Positions 10,568-18,381 of a stretch of DNA of 64,000 bases are shown piece by piece. Source of the DNA: JAWHTC01 sp032586155. GTDB taxonomy: Bacteria > Pseudomonadota > Alphaproteobacteria > Rhodobacterales > Rhodobacteraceae. The stretch covers positions 248,001-312,000 of the forward strand of contig NZ_JAWHTC010000005.1 of assembly GCF_032586155.1 (NCBI RefSeq), given 5' to 3'. How positions within the stretch are numbered: the stretch's first letter is position 1; the number at the start of each line of letters is the position of its first letter. Made by a program: the position numbers and the translations under genes. The notes beneath the pieces are model-generated. The model saw nothing but the letters and a program-made list of their open reading frames with translations, was not told the origin of the DNA and made no database searches.

Positions 10568-12613
10568 ATGCGGGCCTGGCCCCTGATAACGCTGGCCGCG
10601 CTGCTGTTTGCCGGGGCGGTCATACGCGACGCGGTTGACGACTGGGTCGCCGCGACCGAGTTGCCGGTGTTGCTGGCGGAAACCTCGGTCGAGATGCGTG
10701 ACCGCGGCGGTGATTTGCTGCGGGTCTATACCTTGCGCGATGGACGCTGGCGGTTGGGTGCGCGGGCCGGACAGGTTGACCCGGATTATCTTGATATGCT
10801 GGTGGCCTACGAGGACAAGCGGTTTCACCATCATGGCGGGGTGGATCTTTGGGCGATGACCCGCGCTGTTGGGCAGGCGCTGTGGAATGGCAAGGTGGTC
10901 TCGGGGGGTTCAACCCTGACCATGCAGGTGGCGCGGCTGCTCGAGGATAGCGGCACCGGCAAGGTTGCCGGTAAACTCCGGCAGATGCGGCTCGCGATGG
11001 CGCTGGAGCGGCGGTTATCCAAGGATGAAATCCTGGCGCTGTACCTGACCCATGCGCCTTATGGCGGTAATCTGGAAGGGGTGCGGGCGGCGACCTTTGC
11101 CTGGTTTGGTAAGGAACCCAAGCGGTTAACTCCGGCGCAGGCGGCTTTGCTGGTGGCGCTGCCGCAATCGCCCGAGATGCGGCGACCGGACCGCAACTGG
11201 AAAGCGGCGCGCGCGGCCCGCAATCGGGTGTTGGCGCGGATGTATGACGGCGGGGTGATCGGGCAGGAGGCTTATGACACCGCGGTGAAAGAGCCGGTAC
11301 CGCGGGCGCGCCGCGCCTTCCCGGCGCTGGCTCCGCATCTGACCGACCGTGTGCGGGCGTCGGAGCCCTTGGCGCTGCGCCATGATCTTACCTTAGATGC
11401 CGGGGTGCAGCGGGCGTTGGAAGACTTGGCGGGCGAGAGTTTGCGCGGCCTGCCGGACCAGCTGTCGATAGCGATGATGGTGGCGGATCATCAAAGCGGT
11501 GAAATTATCGCTTCGATCGGGTCGGCCAGCTATGGCACGGCCAGCGCACGGCAGGGGTTTGTCGACATGACCCAGGCGTTGCGTTCACCGGGATCGACGT
11601 TGAAGCCGCTGATCTATGCGATGGCGTTCGACCGGGGGCTGGCGCATCCCGAGACGATCATCGATGACCGTCCGGTGGCTTTTGGTGCTTATCAGCCGCA
11701 GAACTTTGACGGCGGTTTTCGCGGCGAGCTGCGCATTGCCGAGGCTCTGCGACTGTCGCTGAATATCCCGGTGGTTTTGCTGATGGACGAAATTGGCCCG
11801 GCCCGCTTCATGGCCGGGCTGCGCCGGGCCGGAGTGCGCGCAGTGGTACCGGGCGGCAAGGCGGGATTGGCGGTTGCCCTTGGCGGCGTGGGCCTCAGGA
11901 TGCAGGATTTGATGCAGTTGTATGCCGGGTTGGCCAGCGGCGGGGAAGCCGTTGAACTGACATGGAAATCCGATTCCGTTTCAAGGGCTAGGCAGCGCGT
12001 GGTCAGCCGTTCGGCGGCCTGGCAGGTGGCGCATGTGTTGGCCAGCCTGACCCCGCCGGGGGGCAAGGGTGAGGGCAAGCTTGCCTTCAAAACGGGCACC
12101 TCATATGGCCACCGTGATGCTTGGGCCGTGGGGTTTGATGGACAACATGTGGCGGCTGTCTGGTTGGGCCGGGCGGATGGCACGCCGGTGCCGGGGGCCT
12201 TTGGCGGTGACCTGGCCGCACCGATCCTGACCGAAATCTTTCAGCGTGTGAAACCGGAATTGGAAGATCTGCCGCCACCGCCGCCGGAAACGTTGATCGT
12301 GTCGAACGCGATGTTGCCGCAACCCCTGCAACGCTTCCGGGGGCGCAACGCCGTGTTCGAGGCACCGCAGGATGCGCCGGTTCTCGCGTTCCCGCCTGAC
12401 GGGGCGTTTCTACCGTTGGAAGAGGACGTGCCGCTGGTGGTGAAGATCCGTGAGGGACAACCGCCCTTTACCGTGCTGGCCGATGGCGCGCCGGTGGTGA
12501 CGGGTGCAAACCGGCGCGAGATCGCCTTGCCGTGGCGTGAAAAGGGGTTTGTTAGCCTGTCGGTGATTGACGCGAGAGGACGCTCGGACAGTGCAGACAT
12601 TGAGGTGAAGTAA
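10568..12613 (+). CDS. pbpC: Penicillin-binding protein 1C
   Basis: A bifunctional class A peptidoglycan synthase of 681 residues. An N-terminal membrane anchor (about 4-20) is followed by the GT51 glycosyltransferase domain, with E82 in YEDKRFHHHGG. The transpeptidase domain has S343-T-L-K346 and the KTGTS box near 512. The C-terminal roughly 90 residues match the PBP1C-specific tail. It starts 6 bases after the alpha-2-macroglobulin gene, so the two are surely one operon. PBP1C is not essential in E. coli and does not replace PBP1a/1b there. The gene ends 30 bases from the convergent thiolase gene, with no obvious terminator hairpin between them. Confidence 0.95.
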   Translation: MRAWPLITLAALLFAGAVIRDAVDDWVAATELPVLLAETSVEMRDRGGDLLRVYTLRDGRWRLGARAGQVDPDYLDMLVAYEDKRFHHHGGVDLWAMTRAVGQALWNGKVVSGGSTLTMQVARLLEDSGTGKVAGKLRQMRLAMALERRLSKDEILALYLTHAPYGGNLEGVRAATFAWFGKEPKRLTPAQAALLVALPQSPEMRRPDRNWKAARAARNRVLARMYDGGVIGQEAYDTAVKEPVPRARRAFPALAPHLTDRVRASEPLALRHDLTLDAGVQRALEDLAGESLRGLPDQLSIAMMVADHQSGEIIASIGSASYGTASARQGFVDMTQALRSPGSTLKPLIYAMAFDRGLAHPETIIDDRPVAFGAYQPQNFDGGFRGELRIAEALRLSLNIPVVLLMDEIGPARFMAGLRRAGVRAVVPGGKAGLAVALGGVGLRMQDLMQLYAGLASGGEAVELTWKSDSVSRARQRVVSRSAAWQVAHVLASLTPPGGKGEGKLAFKTGTSYGHRDAWAVGFDGQHVAAVWLGRADGTPVPGAFGGDLAAPILTEIFQRVKPELEDLPPPPPETLIVSNAMLPQPLQRFRGRNAVFEAPQDAPVLAFPPDGAFLPLEEDVPLVVKIREGQPPFTVLADGAPVVTGANRREIALPWREKGFVSLSVIDARGRSDSADIEVK

Positions 12614-12643
12614 GCCGCGTTGGAGCGACTTACCCCTCGCGTT

Positions 12644-13819
12644 TCAAAGTGCCTCGATGGCCAGCGCAATGCCCTGACCGCCGCCAATGCACATGGTGAT
12701 CAGCGCCTTGGATCCACCCACGCGAGCCAATTCGTAGAGCGCCTTGATGGTGATGATAGCGCCTGTCGCCCCGACCGGGTGGCCAAGGGCAATGGCGCCG
12801 CCGTTGGGATTGACCTTGGCGGGATCAATACCCAGCCCCTTGTTGACTGCAAGCGCTTGGGCGGCGAAGGCCTCGTTGGATTCGATTACGTCGAAGTCAC
12901 TGATTTTCATACCTGTTTTTGCCAAAAGGTTCTCGACCGCCGGGATCGGGCCGATGCCCATGACCTCAGGCCGGACACCGGCATGGGCATAGCCCAACAC
13001 CCGGGCGCGGGGTTTGAGGCCAGCTTGTTCCGCAGCCTCTGCACGAGCAAGGACCAGTGCGGCGGCGCCGTCATTGATGCCGCTGGCGTTGCCTGCCGTT
13101 ACGGTGCCGTCTTTCTGGAATACGGTGCGCAGACCGGCGAGCGCCTCGGGCGACGTGGCCTTGGGATGTTCATCAACTTCGAAGGGCACGAGGTCACGCT
13201 TGACCTTGACCTCGACCGGAACGATCTGGTCCTTGAAACGCCCCTCTTCGATGGCCCGGGCGGCGCGGACCTGGCTTTCCATGGCAAAGGCATCTTGTGC
13301 TTCGCGGCTGATGTCATGTTCGGCGGCAACGTTTTCTGCCGTGACCCCCATGTGCCCGGTGCCGAAGGGGCAGTTCAACGCGCCGAGCATCATGTCGAGC
13401 GTCTTGATGTCACCCATCTTCTGACCGAAGCGTTGCTGCGGCACGATATAGGGCGAGCGGCTCATAGACTCGGCACCGCCGGCAAGGCCGAAATCGGCGT
13501 CGTTCAGCATCAGCGACTGGATCACCGACACAATTGCCTGCGCGCCGGACCCGCAGAGACGGTTCACGTTCATCGCTGGAGTGGTGTCCGGAATGCCCGC
13601 ATCCATGGCCGCCACGCGCGACAGGTACATGTCGCGCGGTTCGGTGTTGATCACGTGGCCAAAGGTGACATGACCGATCTGGCCACCCTCGACCCCGGAT
13701 CGCGCCATTGCTTCGCGCGCTGCAATCGCGCCGAGTTGCGCCGGAGGTGTGGCGGCAAGCGATCCGCCGAATGTGCCAATGGCGGTGCGCGCGCCGTCGA
13801 GAATTACGATATCCGTCAT
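12644..13819 (-). CDS. Acetyl-CoA acetyltransferase (thiolase)
   Basis: A 391-residue thiolase II. The nucleophile is C89 in NRLCGSGAQA, the catalytic histidine is H347 in GHPVGATGA, and the second cysteine is C377 in CIGGGQG. Such enzymes condense two acetyl-CoA (polyhydroxybutyrate or ketone-body routes) or cleave 3-ketoacyl-CoA. No phaB, CoA transferase or beta-oxidation partner lies next to it, so direction and chain length cannot be set from context; PhaA/AtoB-like or BktB-like are both possible. It is divergent from the beta-helix-like membrane protein across about 115 bases. A long open frame on the opposite strand is a codon-bias shadow. Confidence 0.93.
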   Translation of the reverse strand: MTDIVILDGARTAIGTFGGSLAATPPAQLGAIAAREAMARSGVEGGQIGHVTFGHVINTEPRDMYLSRVAAMDAGIPDTTPAMNVNRLCGSGAQAIVSVIQSLMLNDADFGLAGGAESMSRSPYIVPQQRFGQKMGDIKTLDMMLGALNCPFGTGHMGVTAENVAAEHDISREAQDAFAMESQVRAARAIEEGRFKDQIVPVEVKVKRDLVPFEVDEHPKATSPEALAGLRTVFQKDGTVTAGNASGINDGAAALVLARAEAAEQAGLKPRARVLGYAHAGVRPEVMGIGPIPAVENLLAKTGMKISDFDVIESNEAFAAQALAVNKGLGIDPAKVNPNGGAIALGHPVGATGAIITIKALYELARVGGSKALITMCIGGGQGIALAIEAL

Positions 13820-13935
13820 GAGTTTTGCCCCGAGATGATGAAAATTTCGCTAATGCAGCATACGGGGCGCGGGCCGCGGCGAAAAGGGGGGACCCGAGAC
13901 TTGCCCCAGCGTCACGAGTATGCCAGCCATGGAGC

Positions 13936-15492
13936 ATGCGATTGAAAGAGTATCAGCCCCTGTCCGCGGCCGAAGAAAAGCTGATTTCCGGGTGTACGGC
14001 GGGCGGACGCATTACCATCGGGGATGGCGAGCTGCCCGAGGAAGAGAGCAGCGCGGTTACGGTCAGGGCCGGGTTGATCCGCATGTTGCTGACCAGAGGG
14101 GATCCGGATTTACACCTGCATGACAAGGGGTTGCGCCTGCGCGGGGCGTGGATTGACGGGCCGCTGGATCTGCAGGGCGTGGATGTCACCTATGACCTGT
14201 CGCTGACCGCGTGCCGTTTGCCCGCGCCGGTCGAGATGGTGAATGCGCGACTTAGGGGGCTGTTCTTTTCGGGTTGTGACATGGCCGGGATTGCCGGGGA
14301 TCACGTCCGGCTGGATGGGGCGCTGTTTTTGCGGGCGGGCACCGTGGTCAACGGTGAAATAGGGCTGGCTGGGGCTAGGATTGCCGGGGATCTGCAGCTT
14401 TGCGACCTGGAGATTACAAGCCCCGGGCAGGACGCGGTTTTTGCCCCGTCGATGCGAGTGGAGGGGTCGGTTTTCCTTGGCAATTATCCCTATTCCAACG
14501 GCGAGACAACGCTGGCGGCGGATGGGGCAGTGTTCATGGCCTCAACTGTTGTGGGGCATGACCTGTTCATCACCAATTGCGCGCTTGCAGCAAAGGCGGA
14601 CGTGATCGGTGGGGTGTTTCAAGGGTCCGAGGAACACGGGGCAGACAATGTTCTGTCGCTGGCCCGGGCGCAGATCGGCGGGATTTTATACTTCAAGGAC
14701 AACCAGATAACCCAAGGTATCGTGTCGTTGGCCGGGACCCATGTGGCGCGATTCCGGGATGAGCCGGAAGGGCCCGGCGCATCCTATCCGATCCGGCTCG
14801 ATGGGTTCACTTATGACGACTTTTCGCGCCATGCGGAGACGGATTTGAAGGTACGATTGGCGTGGTTGGAACGGCGACCCGAGGATACCGAGTTCACTGC
14901 GCAGCCTTATGAGCAGTTGGCGCGGGTTTTGCAGCATATGGGGCACCGGGTGGATGCCCGTACCGTTCTGATGCGTAAAGAAAAAATCCTGCGGTTGGAG
15001 AACCGGCGGGCGATGAGGAACCCGGCGCGGCGTGGGGTGGTCTGGGCCGCCGATTCGGTGATGCGCTGGGCGGTGGGATATGGATACCGGCCGGGGCGGG
15101 TTCTGGCGCTGGCGGTGGTTTTAATTCTGGCGCTGGGGGTGTTTTTTCAGAAGATCTGGGCGGCGGGCGACATAACGCCAAATGCGGCGCCGATTTTGGT
15201 GTCAAAAGGATGGGTTGCGGCGACGGAAAGCCATCCGGAAAATCCGGCCGCGTTCTGGAGCCAGAAAGGGCAGGCAGGGCAGGATTGGGAGACTTTTCAA
15301 GGCTTTGCCTATGCCGCCGACATCGTGATCCCGATTGTGAACCTTGGGCAAGAGAGCGCCTGGGCGCCGTCCACGTCACGCAGTCCCTGGGGGCAGGCGG
15401 GATGGTGGATCCGCTGGTTTGCCAAGGCCGCCGGATGGATCATCACCGCGCTGGGGGCGGCGGCGGTGACAGGCGCGGTGCGCAACGATTAA
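13936..15492 (+). CDS. Predicted beta-helix-like protein with two C-terminal membrane segments
   Basis: A 518-residue protein of unknown function. About residues 60-290 are a run of short strands in the style GLRLRGAWIDGPLDLQG and GARIAGDLQL, where LxL/LxG steps recur roughly every 20 residues, as in solenoid or pentapeptide-like folds. A charged helical segment follows (about 325-375), then a hydrophobic segment (LALAVVLILALGVFF, near 400), a roughly 80-residue loop, and a final hydrophobic segment at the C-terminus. This suggests a cytoplasmic solenoid tethered to the membrane. The ATG at 13936 was chosen because the preceding frame is not family-like; its ribosome site is poor (GGAG only one base away), so the start is uncertain. 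It resembles proteins annotated as hypothetical in Rhodobacteraceae. Confidence 0.75.
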   Translation: MRLKEYQPLSAAEEKLISGCTAGGRITIGDGELPEEESSAVTVRAGLIRMLLTRGDPDLHLHDKGLRLRGAWIDGPLDLQGVDVTYDLSLTACRLPAPVEMVNARLRGLFFSGCDMAGIAGDHVRLDGALFLRAGTVVNGEIGLAGARIAGDLQLCDLEITSPGQDAVFAPSMRVEGSVFLGNYPYSNGETTLAADGAVFMASTVVGHDLFITNCALAAKADVIGGVFQGSEEHGADNVLSLARAQIGGILYFKDNQITQGIVSLAGTHVARFRDEPEGPGASYPIRLDGFTYDDFSRHAETDLKVRLAWLERRPEDTEFTAQPYEQLARVLQHMGHRVDARTVLMRKEKILRLENRRAMRNPARRGVVWAADSVMRWAVGYGYRPGRVLALAVVLILALGVFFQKIWAAGDITPNAAPILVSKGWVAATESHPENPAAFWSQKGQAGQDWETFQGFAYAADIVIPIVNLGQESAWAPSTSRSPWGQAGWWIRWFAKAAGWIITALGAAAVTGAVRND

Positions 15493-15644
15493 CCTTTGAC
15501 GCTGTGGCAGGTCGGTAACAGGGCTGGATTCGGTCTGGCACCTGTCGGCTATCTGTCGGGCGTTTTTTCAGGCGGCGTTGTGGTGCGGGCGTTTGTTGAC
15601 GCAAGGGGCGGTGGTGTGACGAAGTCTTGGGATTTGACAATCGG

Positions 15645-15675
15645 TGCGGTTCCGGCCCGGGTGGCCGGAACCGCA
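15645..15675. terminator. Long hairpin between convergent genes
   Basis: A perfect 13-bp inverted repeat (TGCGGTTCCGGCC at 15645-15657 and its complement at 15663-15675) with a five-base CGGGT loop. It lies between the beta-helix gene and the convergent metallophosphatase gene. No T-run follows in either direction, so it may be a palindromic repeat as much as a terminator. Its right flank (CCGGAACC-G-CACACCCCACG) resembles the sequence at 42885-42904. The rest of 15493-15691 holds no gene. Confidence 0.5.
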
Positions 15676-15691
15676 CACCCCACGGGCGGCG

Positions 15692-16444
15692 TCACGGATC
15701 GAGCGGGATACGGCCATGGGGTTCCAGAACCCAGACGCGGCCCTGGTCCAGAACGGCGGTGGTCAGCGGGCGGTCGAAGCCGGCGCCGCTGTCGAGGTTG
15801 ACGCGGTTGCCATAGTGGCGGGGCAGTTCGATCGAGCTGTGGCCGTGGACCACCAGCCAGTTGAACGGCTCGGAATGCTCGAGGAACCGATCGCGGATCC
15901 ACAGGAGATGTTCCTCGGTCTGCCATTCCAGCGGCAGGCGGGGGTCGATGCCAGCATGGACAAAGAGGAGCCCGGGTTCGAGATGGTAGAGCGGGCAGGC
16001 CTTGAGGAAATCGGTATGGAAATGCGGCACGGCGGCGCGGGTCGCGGCCCAGAGCTCATCGCCGGTGAGCGTGAGGTCGACCCCGTAGGAGGCCAGCGTG
16101 GTTGGGCCGCCCATGATCTCGTGCAACCAGCCCTGGCCCGAGGCGCGCGCCGTTCGCGAGCGGATTAGAGGGTGGTCGGGATTGCCGGTCTCGACATAGT
16201 CGAGAAACAGCCGGTCGTGATTGCCCAGGAGCACGATCCAGTCGCGGCCCTGACCGATTCCGGCGATCAGCGTGTCGATCACGGCGCGGCTGTCGGGCCC
16301 GCGATCAACCAGGTCTCCGAGAATCACGACGCGGGCGTCTGCGCCACCATCGGCCTCGATCCGGGTGAGGGCGTCGAGCAGCATGTCGTGCTGGCCGTGG
16401 ATATCACCTATGGCATAGATTGGCTGGGTCATGGGGTTCGTCAT
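15692..16444 (-). CDS. Metallophosphoesterase (PPP-type serine/threonine phosphatase)
   Basis: A 250-residue PPP-superfamily phosphatase like the bacterial PrpA/Stp1 group. The metal-site motifs are GDIHGQ (about residues 12-17), GDLVDRGPDS (about 46-55) and GNHD (about 80-83), with later histidines in VHAGIDP and VHGHSS. It may remove phosphate from proteins or from small molecules such as diadenosine polyphosphates; the sequence alone does not decide. Two in-frame ATGs are four codons apart (16444 and 16432); the longer is given. It stands alone, with its stop near the convergent hairpin at 15645-15675, and the LysR gene behind it ends 14 bases upstream on the same strand. Confidence 0.9.
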   Translation of the reverse strand: MTNPMTQPIYAIGDIHGQHDMLLDALTRIEADGGADARVVILGDLVDRGPDSRAVIDTLIAGIGQGRDWIVLLGNHDRLFLDYVETGNPDHPLIRSRTARASGQGWLHEIMGGPTTLASYGVDLTLTGDELWAATRAAVPHFHTDFLKACPLYHLEPGLLFVHAGIDPRLPLEWQTEEHLLWIRDRFLEHSEPFNWLVVHGHSSIELPRHYGNRVNLDSGAGFDRPLTTAVLDQGRVWVLEPHGRIPLDP

Positions 16445-16458
16445 TGTTCCCGGCAGAT

Positions 16459-17415
16459 TTAGCCGTTTGCGACGGGAAGGGGAAGGCAGGTGATCGGTGC
16501 GAGAATGACGGCGATTTGATCCCTGAGCCAGGCGTGGGCGGGGCTGGAGGTGGCGCGGCGATGCCACATCATGCACAGTGTTGGTGTTGGGAGCGGCATC
16601 GGCGCCTGGTAAAGCGACAGGCCCAGCCTGGGTGCGACGCGGTTGGCCAGCTGGGTCGGCAAGAGGGCGATGAGATCGCTTTCGGCGACCGCGTTATAGA
16701 CCCCGGAAAACACCGGCATGGTCATGACCACCTGCCTGTCGCGCCCAACTGCAGCCAATGCGTCATCGCCCATTCCGGTGGTCCGGCCCTCGGGCGAGAA
16801 AAGCACGTGGCCGAGGTCGCAATACAGGTCAATCGGGATGGTGTCGCCGGGCGACAGCCCTGCCTGTGCCAGCCGGGGGTGACCCGCGCGCGCAATCAGC
16901 GAGAAGGTGGAGCGGATGACATCCCGGCTTTCGGCCCATGGGGGAAAATCGACACGCGGGATCAGCGCCATTTCAATTTCGAACTGTTCGAGGGTCTCGA
17001 CGTAGTCATCCGGCACGAGATTGACCAGTTGGACGCGGATACCTGGGGCATTGGCCGCAAGGTGGCGGGCAAGATCCGGCATCAGAAGCTCGGCAAAGAA
17101 ATCGCTTCCGGCGATGCGAAAATCCAGCTGGGCGGTTTTAGGGTCGAACCGGGACGGGGCCGACAGAAGGTTTTCGATTTCGGCAAGCTTGTCGTGAAGG
17201 GGCTGCTTCAGGTCGAGGGCAAACTGGGTCGGTTCCAGCGCGCGGCCCAGCCGGGTCAGCAGCGGATCGTCCAGCGCATCCCGCAGCCGGGCAAGCGCCG
17301 CCGAAACGGCAGGTTGGGTGAGGCCAATGCGGCGGGCCGCGCCCACGGTTGAGCCTTCTTGCAGCAGGGCGTCCAACACGCGGAGGAGGTTCAAGTCGAG
17401 TGTTTTGAAATTCAT
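16459..17415 (-). CDS. LysR-family transcriptional regulator
   Basis: A 318-residue LysR regulator with an N-terminal winged helix-turn-helix (about residues 5-64, GAARRIGLTQPAVSAALARL) and a substrate-binding domain of the PBP2 fold. It begins MNFKTLDLNLLRVLDALL, the usual NodD/SyrM-subgroup opening, which fixes the start at 17415; the open frame upstream is spurious. It is divergent from the cupin gene at 17516 with a 100-base AT-rich spacer containing the palindrome ATTCT-A-AGAAT, so it probably controls that gene and itself. The inducer is unknown. Confidence 0.93.
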   Translation of the reverse strand: MNFKTLDLNLLRVLDALLQEGSTVGAARRIGLTQPAVSAALARLRDALDDPLLTRLGRALEPTQFALDLKQPLHDKLAEIENLLSAPSRFDPKTAQLDFRIAGSDFFAELLMPDLARHLAANAPGIRVQLVNLVPDDYVETLEQFEIEMALIPRVDFPPWAESRDVIRSTFSLIARAGHPRLAQAGLSPGDTIPIDLYCDLGHVLFSPEGRTTGMGDDALAAVGRDRQVVMTMPVFSGVYNAVAESDLIALLPTQLANRVAPRLGLSLYQAPMPLPTPTLCMMWHRRATSSPAHAWLRDQIAVILAPITCLPLPVANG

Positions 17416-17515
17416 AATGTTTATTCTAAGAATACAAACAACAAATTTTCCATATGAATTTTTGTCTGCCACCCTGACCAGGTAGCCGGAGAAAGAGCAC
17501 CGGACGGAGGCTGAC
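17416..17515. promoter_or_regulatory. Divergent control region of LysR gene and cupin gene
   Basis: An AT-rich spacer that stands out from its GC-rich surroundings. ATTCT-A-AGAAT at 17423-17433, flanked by TGTTT and AAACA, fits a LysR box (inverted repeat with T-N11-A character) and begins eight bases before the regulator's start codon, the usual place for autoregulation. AGCCGGAGAAAGAGCACCGGACGGAGG just upstream of 17516 supplies the cupin ribosome site. The binding role is inferred from position and symmetry only. Confidence 0.5.
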
Positions 17516-17980
17516 ATGCATATTCTTGGACCTGATACATTGGAATGGATGGGTACGGCCTATCTGTTCAAGTTGGGGGCGGCGGAAACCGACGGACGGA
17601 TCGCGATCTTCGAAAGCGTGACCGAGGCCGGGCATGGACCGGCTATCCACAAGCATGGAGATGCCGACGAAGCATTTGTCGTTCTGTCCGGAGATGTGGA
17701 ATTCTGGTTGGAAGGCGCGCGAACAGTTCAAGGCCCTGGTGCGACAGTTTTTGTCGAACGAGGGGCCGAACATGCCTTCCGCGTTTGTGATGGCGCTCCA
17801 GCAAGGATGTTGACCATCGTGTCGCCGGGTGGATTTGAAGAGTTTTTTCGTGAAATGGCCGAAGGCCAATACGTGCTTCCGCGTGACATGGAGGCCGTGG
17901 AGGCGGTGGCCGAAAAATACCAATTGCACTTTACCGGTCCGCCATTGAGCGGACGAAAAAAACAGGAAATGGGAGGGTGA
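17516..17980 (+). CDS. Cupin domain protein
   Basis: A 154-residue single-domain cupin. The first conserved motif is H-x-H-x(6)-E-like (IHKHGDADEAFVVLSGDVEFWLEG, about residues 42-65) and the second is PGATVFVERGAEHAFR (about 73-88), giving a plausible metal site of two His, one Glu and a final His. Such small cupins act as sugar or aromatic-ring enzymes or as binding proteins, and no substrate can be named. It is divergent from the LysR gene and four bases upstream of the small membrane protein gene, so the two probably form a LysR-controlled operon. Confidence 0.85.
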   Translation: MHILGPDTLEWMGTAYLFKLGAAETDGRIAIFESVTEAGHGPAIHKHGDADEAFVVLSGDVEFWLEGARTVQGPGATVFVERGAEHAFRVCDGAPARMLTIVSPGGFEEFFREMAEGQYVLPRDMEAVEAVAEKYQLHFTGPPLSGRKKQEMGG

Positions 17981-17984
17981 ATAT

Positions 17985-18359
17985 ATGAAAGGTGTAGCTT
18001 TGTATTTCTTTGTAACCGCCACCGTGGCGGTGACGCTTGGGATGATCTGGGGCATTCAGATGTCGGCCAGTGGCGATCATGCGTTGGGGGGCGCGCATGC
18101 GCACTTGAACCTTGTTGGGTGGGTGACGATGGCGCTTTTCGGGGTTTATTACCATCTGACACCGGCGGCGGCCGAGGCGATGTTGGCCAAGGTGCATTAT
18201 GTCGTGGCGCTGGCCGGGTTGGTGATCATGGTCCCGGGGATCGTTCAGGCGATACGCGAAACAGGTGAGACGCTGGCCAAGGTCGGATCATTTCTGACGC
18301 TGGCCTCGATGGCGATTTTCCTCGTCACGGTTCTGATGAACGCCCGGCGAACCGCGTAA
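17985..18359 (+). CDS. Small membrane protein resembling a heme-copper oxidase subunit I fragment
   Basis: A 124-residue protein with four predicted membrane helices. The stretch GGAHAHLNLVGWVTMALFG (about 35-53) is like the heme-ligating helix in cytochrome oxidase and nitric-oxide reductase subunit I, and a second histidine lies in KVHYVV (about 70). Similar short proteins in other proteobacteria are often labelled cytochrome-c oxidase, but they lack the remaining ligands and copper site, so this cannot be a full oxidase. It may bind one heme or act as a membrane accessory. It starts four bases after the cupin gene with an AGGGTGAAT ribosome site and converges on the P450 gene. Confidence 0.8.
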   Translation: MKGVALYFFVTATVAVTLGMIWGIQMSASGDHALGGAHAHLNLVGWVTMALFGVYYHLTPAAAEAMLAKVHYVVALAGLVIMVPGIVQAIRETGETLAKVGSFLTLASMAIFLVTVLMNARRTA

Positions 18360-18381
18360 TCCAGCCTGGAGCCTGCCGGGA

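Noticed and set aside
12620..13945. 441-codon open frame opposite the thiolase gene
   Set aside because: It is a third-position GC shadow of a well-conserved enzyme, with no start signal or recognisable domain.
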